This document shows positions 43,623 to 52,564 of a stretch of 64,000 nucleotides of DNA, one piece after another. Made by a program: the position numbers and the translations under genes. Source of the DNA: Babesia bovis T2Bo (lineage: Eukaryota > Apicomplexa > Aconoidasida > Piroplasmida > Babesiidae); contig NC_010574.1 in the NCBI RefSeq assembly GCF_000165395.2, positions 372,001 to 436,000 on the forward strand, given 5' to 3'. The stretch's first letter is position 1. Every line of letters starts with the position of its first letter. The notes beneath the pieces were generated by a model that saw only the letters and a list, made by a program, of their open reading frames with translations, made no database searches and was not told the DNA's origin.

Positions 43623-43929
43623 ATGCTTATAACTACTCGTTGTCTATTATCCAGTTCGCGCCACCGCAATTGGGAACGTTCGTATGTCACCTTACAATCT
43701 TACTTACTTTTTTTCTAGGTTACGGAAGTTTAATAACAAGCAGCGTTGGAATATATGTAGGTGGTTAAGCAGGGGAACTTACGAGAATCTTAAATTTAAA
43801 AAAGGTTGGAAATCATCAAGTTTTGTAAATTTACCGAAACAAGCATTACAACCACAAGGTAAACCTGTTGGTACCTGTGATATGGCTTTGTTACATCAAC
43901 AAGATCGTGCGTTCCGTTTACGTAATTAA
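43623..43929 (+). CDS. Small basic, probably mitochondrial protein, two exons
   Basis: Exons 43623-43681 and 43719-43929 around a 37-nt GT-AG intron (GTATGT...TTTTCTAG) encode 89 residues. The N-terminus MLITTRCLLSSSRHRNWERS is a good mitochondrial presequence (Arg/Ser-rich, no acidic residues until E18). The rest is very basic with Trp and Phe (RWNICRWLSRGTYENLKFKK), as in small mitoribosomal proteins; I cannot name one. Without the splice a shorter frame could start at 43684 inside the intron, which I consider less likely. Confidence 0.55.
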
Positions 43930-44270
43930 CGTTCAGAGTCTGATTTGTGCAAGGGTTTGTAAATGTGATTCTGGTAATTTTATGGGTTTTGGAGACGCTG
44001 AGTTTTATTGTCGTTATTTTGTATCACTTATCTCAGATTCCATTGATACGACAGCATACTTTGATAAAGGGTGTTTACTCAGGGCTACAATACTTCTATT
44101 TATGTAGATTTTATAGGTCAATGGTTGAATAATATAGTGGGTCCTTCTTGGTGATTATGTATTGGATATATCAATTGTAACGAGTTACTACTATATTCCA
44201 TCATAAATACGGCTATCTCCATTCATTTCTACGGCATACGATTGTTAGTATTTCGTATGAATTTTTCAGA
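43930..44270. other. Short intergenic region
   Basis: About 340 nt between two plus-strand genes. Short frames here have no recognisable content. Nothing else was seen. Confidence 0.35.
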
Positions 44271-45155
44271 ATGAAAGACAAATTCAAGTTGTTTTCGGAG
44301 CAGGTATGCTCCCTTGTGCAAGAAGAATGGCAATCTATACCTGATCCTAACAGTCCGGAGTGGCGGAGTTGCTTTAACCGCGCTGTTGACGCATATTTGG
44401 CTGGCGAAACCAGTACTTGTGACTTCACTAGTTTTCAACAAGAGTTGAATATGCTTCCTAGGGAATCAGATGCACTTAGTGTTGATATAAAAGATCGTGA
44501 GAAGTTGGCTTTGCATATTCATTCCATGATGGAAGGCCTCTGGCTAGCTGGCCGAAAGAAGTTGGATGCCATTAATCAGTGTAATCGAAGTGCACCGCTG
44601 AAGATATCGGAAGTATCATCTTATGCGAAACGGCTTAGTAGGACTACCTGTTCTCCACCTGAGAACATGAATACTATGGACCCCAATTACCATTCTGAGA
44701 CATACCCTCAATACCACTTTTTGGGTTACCCGAGTGTGAGTGAGATGCATTCGTCACGTTTATTTGATTTGCATCGTTTGGAAGAGTCATCTTCAGCTCC
44801 TCGTGTCATCTTCGAGCCCATTTCTGCTGACATGCATCGTATGCGTCTTGAATGTTCCACACCCAATGCTGTTCTGTACTTCCAGACTTCAAGGGTCAAC
44901 TCATCTCAGGTGGATCCACACACAGGGCAGCCTGTTACGTATACAACTGCTCCTGCTGTATATAACCCATCAAAGAACTTGAATTTCAAGACATCTTGCC
45001 AACCATTCAGTGTGTTTACGTGGTCTACTTGTGAGGGCTTACGGCAATCAGAGGTTGTTCGCACTGAGTATGTACCTCCTACTGATAAATCCAAGGGGGA
45101 TGTTAGTACTAAGAAATCATTTGGGTTCTTAATAGGTAGGGAGCTCATATCCTAG
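44271..45155 (+). CDS. MED4: MED4-like Mediator subunit with extra C-terminal domain
   Basis: A 294-residue single-exon protein. Residues about 105-135 contain ISEVSSYAKRLSRTTCSPPE, which matches the most conserved Mediator subunit 4 block (coiled coil followed by YAKRISYTT.APP). The preceding helices (DREKLALHIHSMMEGLWLAG) fit the MED4 coiled coil. Beyond it, about 180-265 (PRVIFEPISADMHRMRLECS, NAVLYFQTSRVNSS, PVTYTTAPAVYNPSKNL) resembles the chitobiase C-terminal/Fn3-associated beta fold that presents a YFxTxxxP-type turn. MED4 in animals and fungi does not carry this. MED4 acts in the Mediator middle module linking activators to RNA polymerase II. The MED4 call is good but rests on one block; the second domain is tentative. 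Confidence 0.62.
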   Translation: MKDKFKLFSEQVCSLVQEEWQSIPDPNSPEWRSCFNRAVDAYLAGETSTCDFTSFQQELNMLPRESDALSVDIKDREKLALHIHSMMEGLWLAGRKKLDAINQCNRSAPLKISEVSSYAKRLSRTTCSPPENMNTMDPNYHSETYPQYHFLGYPSVSEMHSSRLFDLHRLEESSSAPRVIFEPISADMHRMRLECSTPNAVLYFQTSRVNSSQVDPHTGQPVTYTTAPAVYNPSKNLNFKTSCQPFSVFTWSTCEGLRQSEVVRTEYVPPTDKSKGDVSTKKSFGFLIGRELIS

Positions 45156-45304
45156 TTATGTTACAAACCCACAAGGTACACTTTGCATGAATCTATTATA
45201 TCGCATTGTTTGCAAATATTCTATCTGTTATATACAGTTGTTGCAATTATACATTTCTAGGCATACTCTACCCATTGGTGTGGAAGCAAATATATTGTTG
45301 CTGT

Positions 45305-47611
45305 CTACAACTGAGCCACAAACTCCTGTAATTCCTGCGCTTCAGATTCGTATTCATTACTAGCCATGGCAGCATATTTATCTGCTAGCATATGGTAGAT
45401 TCGTGATCGTATTTCCATTTGGCAATTTGATGCAACTAGTTTCAGGCATTTTGTTAAATTTGTATCGGCTGCTACGAGGCCATCGCTAAATACCATCTCT
45501 GAAATACGTGCCAATACATCTTTTCGTGTGTTTAGATCTTCATTACTTTGTTCCAGGCCCATGTGAATGCACAACTCATCCCAAATCTGCTGGACTGCGG
45601 CGTCTATATTACTGCTTATTTCATTTACTAGTATATCCACTATCTCCTGTGGTACGACATTGCTACTGAGAGATTGCATTAACACGGCATAGCAGTTTAG
45701 TAGATAGGCACTAGACCTATCACCATACTTCTGAGATGTCATTTTACAGCATGCTATGATGGCATCCAGAGTCTTTCTAAGCAGCTCTCTGAAACCGTCG
45801 CTGGGATCGTGTGTTGATTGTACCTTGATAATATCAGCAATAAAGTCGGCAACTGTATGTGTGACATGTGAAGATGAGATATCTATATCACTTGCTGGTT
45901 CCAACAAGTATATACTTCCAGTGGATAATGGATCCTCTATACGTAGCTTGAAGTCTTCGAGCATTTGTTTTTTCCACTCTGCATGGACACGTTGCAATTT
46001 TGCAATCAATGGATCTTCTCCACTTGGTGAGTCCATGGTCATACCTGCAGCATGGTCTTCATGGTTAATATCACCTTCTTCCTCTGTTCTCTGGGTCGCG
46101 CAATCGATTTCAAATTCAGTGCTACCTATAACTTCTCCAGTAGCTAAATCGTTTTTAGATGTTGCGATATTTATATTTTCACTGATATCACTGTGCTGCG
46201 ATTTCGATTCTATTTCGGGATGGTATACATCACTATCGGGGCTAGTTTGCTCAAGTTCTAGGCCATCAATATGTATCCCAGACGGTGACTTGCAAACGCT
46301 CCAAGGAGTTTGAAATTCTGCTTCCAGCTGGTCTATATGGTACTTCACAGTTTCTATGGCATAGAATATATCCACTACAGGGCCACAATTGATTATCCCA
46401 TCAACTGGGCTTATGACATTATCCTGCATTAGTTGGTAGAGCTTATTCTCTAGTGGTATGGTTAACCATTTCAGGATATGACGCAGATACATTTCTGCCG
46501 TTGGGAATATTATCCCGTGCCACCTAAGGTCAGGATCATGCAGCGGTATTCCAGCATTGTTATAAAGGTTAATGACGCATTGCTTCATGAATCTAACATT
46601 ACTCCTCAGATGCTTCAGCAACGACGACAATGCCACTCCACGCTTGTAAATATCCACCTTAACCGCATTGCTGTATGCCGAGAATCGCTTGAGTGACACT
46701 TGCCCTAGGATATCACGCATACCGGATAGAAAGTGGTATAGATAAGTTGGACGCATTTTTAATAGTTTCAATACTCTTAATGCAACTGAAATTCCATTTG
46801 AACTTTCTGGTGCTTGATCTATAACTTTTCGAAGTTCAGTATTATCCGGTAACTTTTCACTACCAGTGGTTGATGGGACGAATGCATTTGAATGGCGAAG
46901 TGCAATCACACTTGCGTCATTAAACACGGCGCACAATGACATTGACAGTAGTCTAGATTCCCTCTGTATCCACAAAAAAGATACTTCACATATAAAATCT
47001 AGGCTAGAGCCTAAGCGATGTATAGCTTCAATCAATACTGTGGACCCTTTGAGGTATTCCAACTCCTGTAACGAGTCACAGAATGCCTTTGACTCCATGA
47101 GGCTATCTGCAGTATCCAACAGTTGCTCCATAGCTTCTACTGTAGAGGGTATCATATGCGATTCAGCTTGTGCATCTTCATTGCCGATGTTAGGCATCGA
47201 CGGACTCAAGTGCTTCATTAGACGATCCAGAGCAATCAAACGTTTCTCCGTTAATGATATACGTTCACTAAGGTGCTGCATCTCGGAATGTGTCGTTATT
47301 CTTTGCACATTAGTTAATCGTTGTCTTGTTAGTGCGAGACTGGAAGACAAGGAATCTATACGTTCCAAAAGTTCCATTGCACCTTCCAATGTTGGACTCA
47401 ATTTAGATTTAGCCTGTTTTAAGGACTCTATATAATCATCTAACAGGGTTAATCTGATCTGGGATACCGATGAGAGTGAGCTCATCTTTTTACCGCGTTG
47501 CCCCTCGAGCTGCTCACGGCTTTCATTCAGCGATTTAGCAATGCGAGGCAGGGCCAGGCGCAGCGCCCGTAGGCGTTCGCGGCAGTATTTTACCCTGTCG
47601 GCTGAGTCCAT
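45305..47611 (-). CDS. COG6: Conserved oligomeric Golgi complex subunit 6 (COG6) homologue
   Basis: COG is the tethering complex for retrograde vesicles within the Golgi. The 768-residue single-exon protein starts with coiled coils (ALPRIAKSLNESREQLEGQR, LERIDSLSSSLALTRQRL). It continues with the region that corresponds to the COG6 core: SFLWIQRESRLLSMSLCAVF, ALRVLKLLKMRPTYLYHFLS and GMRDILGQVSLKRFSAYSN. It ends in helical C-terminal repeats (FIADIIKVQSTHDPSDGFRE). A Ser/Glu-rich insertion lies around 460-550. Sequence identity to animal COG6 appears low; the call rests on the order and spacing of helices and the WIQxE...RPxYLYHFL block. Another CATCHR-family tether is the main alternative. 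Confidence 0.6.
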   Translation of the reverse strand: MDSADRVKYCRERLRALRLALPRIAKSLNESREQLEGQRGKKMSSLSSVSQIRLTLLDDYIESLKQAKSKLSPTLEGAMELLERIDSLSSSLALTRQRLTNVQRITTHSEMQHLSERISLTEKRLIALDRLMKHLSPSMPNIGNEDAQAESHMIPSTVEAMEQLLDTADSLMESKAFCDSLQELEYLKGSTVLIEAIHRLGSSLDFICEVSFLWIQRESRLLSMSLCAVFNDASVIALRHSNAFVPSTTGSEKLPDNTELRKVIDQAPESSNGISVALRVLKLLKMRPTYLYHFLSGMRDILGQVSLKRFSAYSNAVKVDIYKRGVALSSLLKHLRSNVRFMKQCVINLYNNAGIPLHDPDLRWHGIIFPTAEMYLRHILKWLTIPLENKLYQLMQDNVISPVDGIINCGPVVDIFYAIETVKYHIDQLEAEFQTPWSVCKSPSGIHIDGLELEQTSPDSDVYHPEIESKSQHSDISENINIATSKNDLATGEVIGSTEFEIDCATQRTEEEGDINHEDHAAGMTMDSPSGEDPLIAKLQRVHAEWKKQMLEDFKLRIEDPLSTGSIYLLEPASDIDISSSHVTHTVADFIADIIKVQSTHDPSDGFRELLRKTLDAIIACCKMTSQKYGDRSSAYLLNCYAVLMQSLSSNVVPQEIVDILVNEISSNIDAAVQQIWDELCIHMGLEQSNEDLNTRKDVLARISEMVFSDGLVAADTNLTKCLKLVASNCQMEIRSRIYHMLADKYAAMASNEYESEAQELQEFVAQL

Positions 47612-47711
47612 GTGATTTTACTAATACGCCGACTGGCTAGATGTGTGTGAGCATATATATGTCTATGGTGGTATATGGCAATTTTAGCACGTATTATCAA
47701 TATGTTTGCGA

Positions 47712-48473
47712 TCATGATTGGCTCGGTGGATATGGGCTAGGGTACAAGCGGCTACGCGGCTTCTGCATAGGCTCGTGAATGATAAATTTGTGCCCTTCCT
47801 TCAGAAGCTTGTCATAACATGCCTTTTTACATTCCAACTCTAACCAGCGGCATTCCTTGCAACGTCCTTTAGGGTACTGGAAAAACATGCTTCCATGCCA
47901 CGTGAAATCCTTCGTACGGTTGCCGCTAAACTCATGATGAACAACTTCAACATTTGGCGGTTTGTCATATACATGACGCTTGTGCTGAACAAAGAGGTAT
48001 AGAACGTATACTAGCATCCAGGCGATCATGGCATCCATGACAATAAGCTGTTTGCGTTCCAGTTCGGTGCACAACATGAGACCCTTCCTGCTTTCTGCCG
48101 GTGTTCTCAGTATGTGGTACTTCCTACTGTTGAACATGGAGAGCGTGCCACCAATGTCCATGTAGCGGTACAGACGGTCACCCAAGGTCTCTTTACCACC
48201 ATTGCGCACTACCTCGATGATGTTAGGGTTATCGAAGATACGACATGACTCGTAGCCTGGTTTGTACTTCTTAGGTAGACGATCTCCACGTACTGCAGGA
48301 TCGGGGATAGCAGTTGCTGCATATAAGGACTTGGGCGTTTCTAAGGCTTCATTCACAATATTTTGTGCAATTTGTGAGAATCGTCGCCTTAAGACGTTGA
48401 TGGGAAGTCGGTTTGTTGAAGCCAGTACATCCACATACTTAGAAGCGCGTCCGAGGCTCGGAAGCCCGTACAT
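47712..48473 (-). CDS. Single-pass protein, probably mitochondrial inner membrane
   Basis: A 253-residue single-exon protein. The N-terminus is basic and amphipathic (LPINVLRRRFSQIAQNIVNE). One TM helix lies at about 140-165 (VMDAMIAWMLVYVLYLFVQ). After it, FSGNRTKDFTWHGSMFFQYP and a four-cysteine cluster (CKECRWLELECKKACYDKLL) suggest disulfides or metal in the intermembrane space. The pattern fits the lineage-specific accessory subunits of respiratory complexes found in apicomplexans; the exact complex cannot be assigned from sequence alone. Confidence 0.65.
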   Translation of the reverse strand: MYGLPSLGRASKYVDVLASTNRLPINVLRRRFSQIAQNIVNEALETPKSLYAATAIPDPAVRGDRLPKKYKPGYESCRIFDNPNIIEVVRNGGKETLGDRLYRYMDIGGTLSMFNSRKYHILRTPAESRKGLMLCTELERKQLIVMDAMIAWMLVYVLYLFVQHKRHVYDKPPNVEVVHHEFSGNRTKDFTWHGSMFFQYPKGRCKECRWLELECKKACYDKLLKEGHKFIIHEPMQKPRSRLYPSPYPPSQS

Positions 48474-48760
48474 TTTGGTATGAACCCCAATAGATCAAGG
48501 ATATATTACAAAATTTAATATAGTACCGGTTTATACAATTGGAGATCGGAATTGTATCACTGTCACACGTCGTGTAAATGCGGCAGGGCTTGCACATCCC
48601 CCATGGCCGCTTGGTATAAACTGTCACTAAAGTGTTACCTTTAAGCTGCAGTATCTATTTATCGGTATATTAAGTCACACATGTCGTTGTGAAACTATTA
48701 GCTATTACCATCGTTACATGTGCGTTGGCGTGAATACTGCTGAGTACCACGTAGACGATC

Positions 48761-49740
48761 CTATAGTAGATCGGACACATCTACATTGCGTATAGTGACT
48801 CCGGAGAGTTTTAAATTCTCTAGCGCAGTGACTAGGCCGTCTAGAAGTATTGGCTTCAATCTGTTATTATTGATGAAACTTTGTGCGATCTGTGTCAAAT
48901 CATCCTCGTTGTTGAAATTACAAGTTAAGTATTCATCCTCACCAACTTGTACATTCATCTTGTAAGATTCATTGTCCACGCTAATTGGTGCCTGGGTGTC
49001 AGGCAGGGTCGCTTCTGTATGATCCGGTTGTACCATTGGTTGCTTCGGGGCAACGTATTTATACACGAATGTGGCTTCTCCGGTCAGGCGACATTCCGAG
49101 TTAGGTACTGTGCAGTGCACCGTTGCGTGGTACTTCACTCCTTCCTGTAGACTGTACAATACTATGGTCCTTCACTCACCTGGAGTTTAAGAAGGGTGAC
49201 TTTGGGGTTACGCGTGACCACTGTTGAAGCATTTTCCACAATGCCCTTTTTAGTCTCAATCAATATCATTCTGTAATCGATATGTGTTGCATCTGCTTTG
49301 TAAAATTCCATTAGTTGCGCCTGGTTAAGCGATATTGCAGTTTCCAGCACGGCTGTGAAGTTGGGTCCCATTTGTACTGAAACTGTTATTGGACTGTTCT
49401 TGTGGGCCGGGGTATATACACCTTTCAGGGCACCTGGGTTCATCTGTTCGTTGAATGTGGTTGCTCCAAACTGTGCTGGTAGCTGAGTTGCGTGATTACG
49501 CCCTAACTGCTTCTGTCCATTCTCACGCTTTTGTCTTGCATATTCACGTGTTCTTTGTATTAACCTAGCATTTTCAGTTAACAGATCATGGTTAACTTTC
49601 TGGAGTCCATGTAGCTTGATAACAGCGTCTAGGTATACATATAGAGATATACCAATTAACATACCACATTTAAGCCTCTCCAAGTTGTTATTTAATAAAT
49701 AGAGCTGCTGCAATGACATACATTCTGGATCAGGCTCCAT
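48761..49740 (-). CDS. Coiled-coil protein with beta-rich and helical C-terminus, two exons
   Basis: Exons 49740-49180 and 49144-48761 (35-nt intron) encode 314 residues. A helix-rich N-terminus with a hydrophobic patch (CGMLIGISLYVYLDAVIKLH) leads into a coiled coil (LLTENARLIQRTREYARQKR). A beta-rich part follows (ITVSVQMGPNFTAVLETAIS, KYHATVHCTVPNSECRLTGE). At the end, DLTQIAQSFINNNRLKPILL is reminiscent of PFU/ubiquitin-binding-type helices, but too short for a call. No family was recognised. The ATG lies 1 nt after the stop of the upstream gene, so a single longer gene is possible; M8 (49719) is an alternative start. Confidence 0.68.
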
Positions 49741-49741
49741 T

Positions 49742-50255
49742 TTAACGCCGGTGAGCGTATTCTATCCTCTGTCTAACATAAGGTAGCAATATATCGGCAC
49801 GGTTCTCTTCGTTTTCGATGCTACGATCTTGCCAATCTCTTTCGTTAATCTATACAATCCATATAAGCATTGTCGGGTAGCAAACCTGTTTGGTCAATAG
49901 TTCTGCATGGATATATTTGTTATGAATATAGACATACCCGAACTCTTTTGTGCTTCCTCTAGGTATTTAGTCAAATCACGAGGGCCGTAATTCCTGATAA
50001 ACCTTAGTAGGATTTCTGCTATTAGACCTACGGCACTGAGTAGTTGAAGTCTACAGGAATTGGTCTAGACGCTTGCCAACTATCCTGTAAGAAGCGAGTT
50101 ACACATGCACACACATATTGACATACCTGGAAGTCAAGTGGATAAAGAGGCAAGCTACTAGGTGTGAATCTTGACGCACTAGCTGTTTTAGTGCTTGCTC
50201 CACTACTAACTTGCGTATTAACACCGGCGACAACCTGTAACGTCGTTTTAGACAA
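49742..50255 (-). CDS. Small helical protein, four exons
   Basis: Exons 50255-50127, 50064-49938, 49902-49886 and 49849-49742 splice in phase (introns 62, 35 and 36 nt) into 126 residues. Exon 3 has just 17 nt. The N-terminus is Ser/Thr-rich (VNTQVSSGASTKTASASRFT). Then come helices LLSAVGLIAEILLRFIRNYG and PRDLTKYLEEAQKSSELLTK and a charged end ILLPYVRQRIEYAHRR. No family is recognised. The next gene on the strand begins 1 nt after its stop codon; either the two share a transcript or the model should be fused. I found no standard-size intron that would join them in frame; a 22-nt one (49746-49725) would. Confidence 0.55.
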
Positions 50256-50439
50256 TGTGCACTCCTCGACTTACTTTGATTAGAAGTGAAATGAATAACA
50301 TTTTAAGTAACGTCTGCATTTATTATTACACATTAATGTGTATATTAACTTGTGGTTCCTAGGTTTATATTACACCACCCGCTGTGTAGCGTCATACATG
50401 TTACGACATCACATGATGTTGTTCTGTTCAGTTTGTGCT

Positions 50440-51796
50440 TCATGCGTTAAATATAATGACTATTGATGTAATGTTATCCGAATTTCTTGATTCCGCCGTA
50501 TTTTTCATTATTGCTGATTCTACCAGGGTTATGCTAGGGTTTTTACCTTTGTGTCGATGTACTATTAACACTATACACATACCGTTTGAATGTGCACGGA
50601 GGACTATTGTGAATGCAGTTCTTGTTTTAAATACGTTCCAAAGGCCATCTGAAGCTATTATCAATGCTTTATGCTGATGTAATCCTTTGTATATGCTGAC
50701 ATCTGGCTCGCATAGCAACCCGCATCGTTTCAACTCTTTCCCCTGCGCATATGTTATCATTATGTATATATGAATGGCGGTATACCCATTTCTTACGCTT
50801 GTGGTATTCTGTACGCCCTTTGGTGCGACGTAGCAAAAAATGTTGTTTTCCATGACGTTATATGCATTTATTTCTGGGTCCCTATATACAAAAGGCGCAA
50901 CTTACCCCGAATGCTCTTGAATATTGGATTTGCATAGGCCGTTCCCCTCTAGCGTGCCGTTTCAAATAATCACCACAACGCAGGAATGTTGTGGCATGTC
51001 GTGTTTTGCTATATACAACGATTCCTCCAGCGGCCTATGGTATATGCTACATCAACAAGTAGTCACATACTTTAATACGCCTTTTTTCATCAGGAGAGTG
51101 TGGTTTGTGATCTGTTGTGATGAATCTAGTTACATATGCACCACCGTCTTCGTAGCAGATTGCTGCCCTGCTGTCGCCCTTTATACAATGTAAATTCTGA
51201 TAGCACACTTACCACGTGTGCTACTACTATGTAATCCTTGATCAACAATACTGTTACGCCAGTGGAGGCAGTGTAGTGCTCATCTGTCTTTTGACACAGT
51301 TCCAGCAATTCTTTGTCTGCATTAGCGTATGCTTGTTTCATAGCCGTAGCTGCCAGTTGCCGTATTTTAGTTGATCCTGTTTCTGCAGAATCGATTGCCG
51401 TCATTAGAGATTTCCTTCATAATATGGATATTGCCAAACGACAACTACCATGCATCAGTAGACACCATGTGTTCTATTATTGTATTTTGTATGGTATCCG
51501 CTGCGAATGGACCTATAAATGTTCATTGCAATCGAATGATGCTAACCGCCGGTGCCATCGAATATACCGAAGAATGATACATCATTTCGTTCAGGAATCA
51601 TATATGGTGCAAATACAAATCGATCTTCTTGTATCAGCCTATTTCCTATATACGTGTGATGTGAACATGTTGTATTCATACCTAATTCTCTATGCACTGA
51701 TGCGGTATACTTCCTATGATAGAAGACACCCAATGATTCTGTGGATACATGATCGGAATAAGTTTGCCTGTCACATTCTGCTGGCTGTACGTTCAT
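50440..51796 (-). CDS. PP2C-type protein phosphatase, eight exons
   Basis: Metal-dependent Ser/Thr phosphatase. Minus-strand exons 51796-51682, 51645-51547, 51512-51449, 51414-51213, 51178-51071, 51034-50906, 50742-50583 and 50546-50440 give 327 residues. PP2C motifs in order: LIQEDRF; FFGIFDGTGG (metal-binding Asp and Gly); ASTGVTVLLIKDYIVVAHVG; DSRAAICYEDGGAYVTRFIT; DHKPHSPDEKRRI; PMQIQYSRAFGGKELK; LLCEPDVSIY; IIASDGLWNV; and NSDNITSIVIIF. FDGTGG replaces the usual FDGHGG, so the metal-site histidine is Thr, which is unusual. Six introns are 34-36 nt and one is 163 nt (50905-50743). Two 36-nt introns have no stop and keep frame if retained. Confidence 0.9.
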
Positions 51797-52564
51797 GATC
51801 GGGATATCTACTCATTCTTTAACAAGTATAGCGTAATTATAAACGTTTTCATCTATTTGAGATATATCTATACCTATGGAATCTGAATATGTTATTTCCA
51901 TTTCCCCACGGAGTTGCATACTGGTTGCTTGCACTTCGTGGATATAGCATATTCATACAAAAACGTTTACATAGGTTGCAATTGATCTTATATAGGTATT
52001 TCCAAATCATTACATCGTTGGATCGTTTGTATAGTTGCCCTTCAGAATCATTATTCTTTTGTCTACATTTTTGCAATGGTCTATATGCTATACGTGTGCA
52101 CATTTACTATATATCAGTACCTAACCAACATACAACAACCCATGTAGGCATATATTAGTTAGAAGGCTGGTTATGTAGTAGATTTGGATGGACATGGATT
52201 TATGATGTTACACTTGTACATTTGGTTACACACTTTGTTAGTGACACAATTAAATCATGGTTTATGACTATAAATTAAGTAAATAGCTGTGGTATTTCAC
52301 TGTAAATGGTTGTACCAGGTTTGAGTATTATATATTCTGTCTATTCCTGCGTGGCACTCTCCCACAGGTAAACTTTCCTAGACCCTCATTACTCCTAGTG
52401 TATTAGTTTATCTTTAGTTTATACTACAAAATGTCGTAAACACTCGTTACACTGATTGAGGCGTGTTTTTTGTTTGAAATACCGTTATAGTAGCATTGCA
52501 CATCTGATGCTTGACTAATGTCGTTTTCTAGGTATCGTGTTATCATTTCTCGTGTTAATATAGA
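51797..52564. promoter_or_regulatory. Intergenic region between divergent PP2C and SMC2 genes
   Basis: About 770 AT-rich nt between divergent starts. Frames on either strand (for example 51849-52103 minus) lack family features. It presumably contains both promoters, with no identifiable motif. Confidence 0.4.

Noticed and set aside
45756..47435. Plus-strand open frames of 185 and 189 codons opposite COG6
   Set aside because: Both are mirror frames of the COG6 coding sequence with Ser/Cys-rich noise and no neighbours or splice partners.
51849..52103. 84-codon minus-strand frame upstream of PP2C
   Set aside because: There are no family features, no phase-compatible splice into PP2C, and a good PP2C start already exists at 51796.
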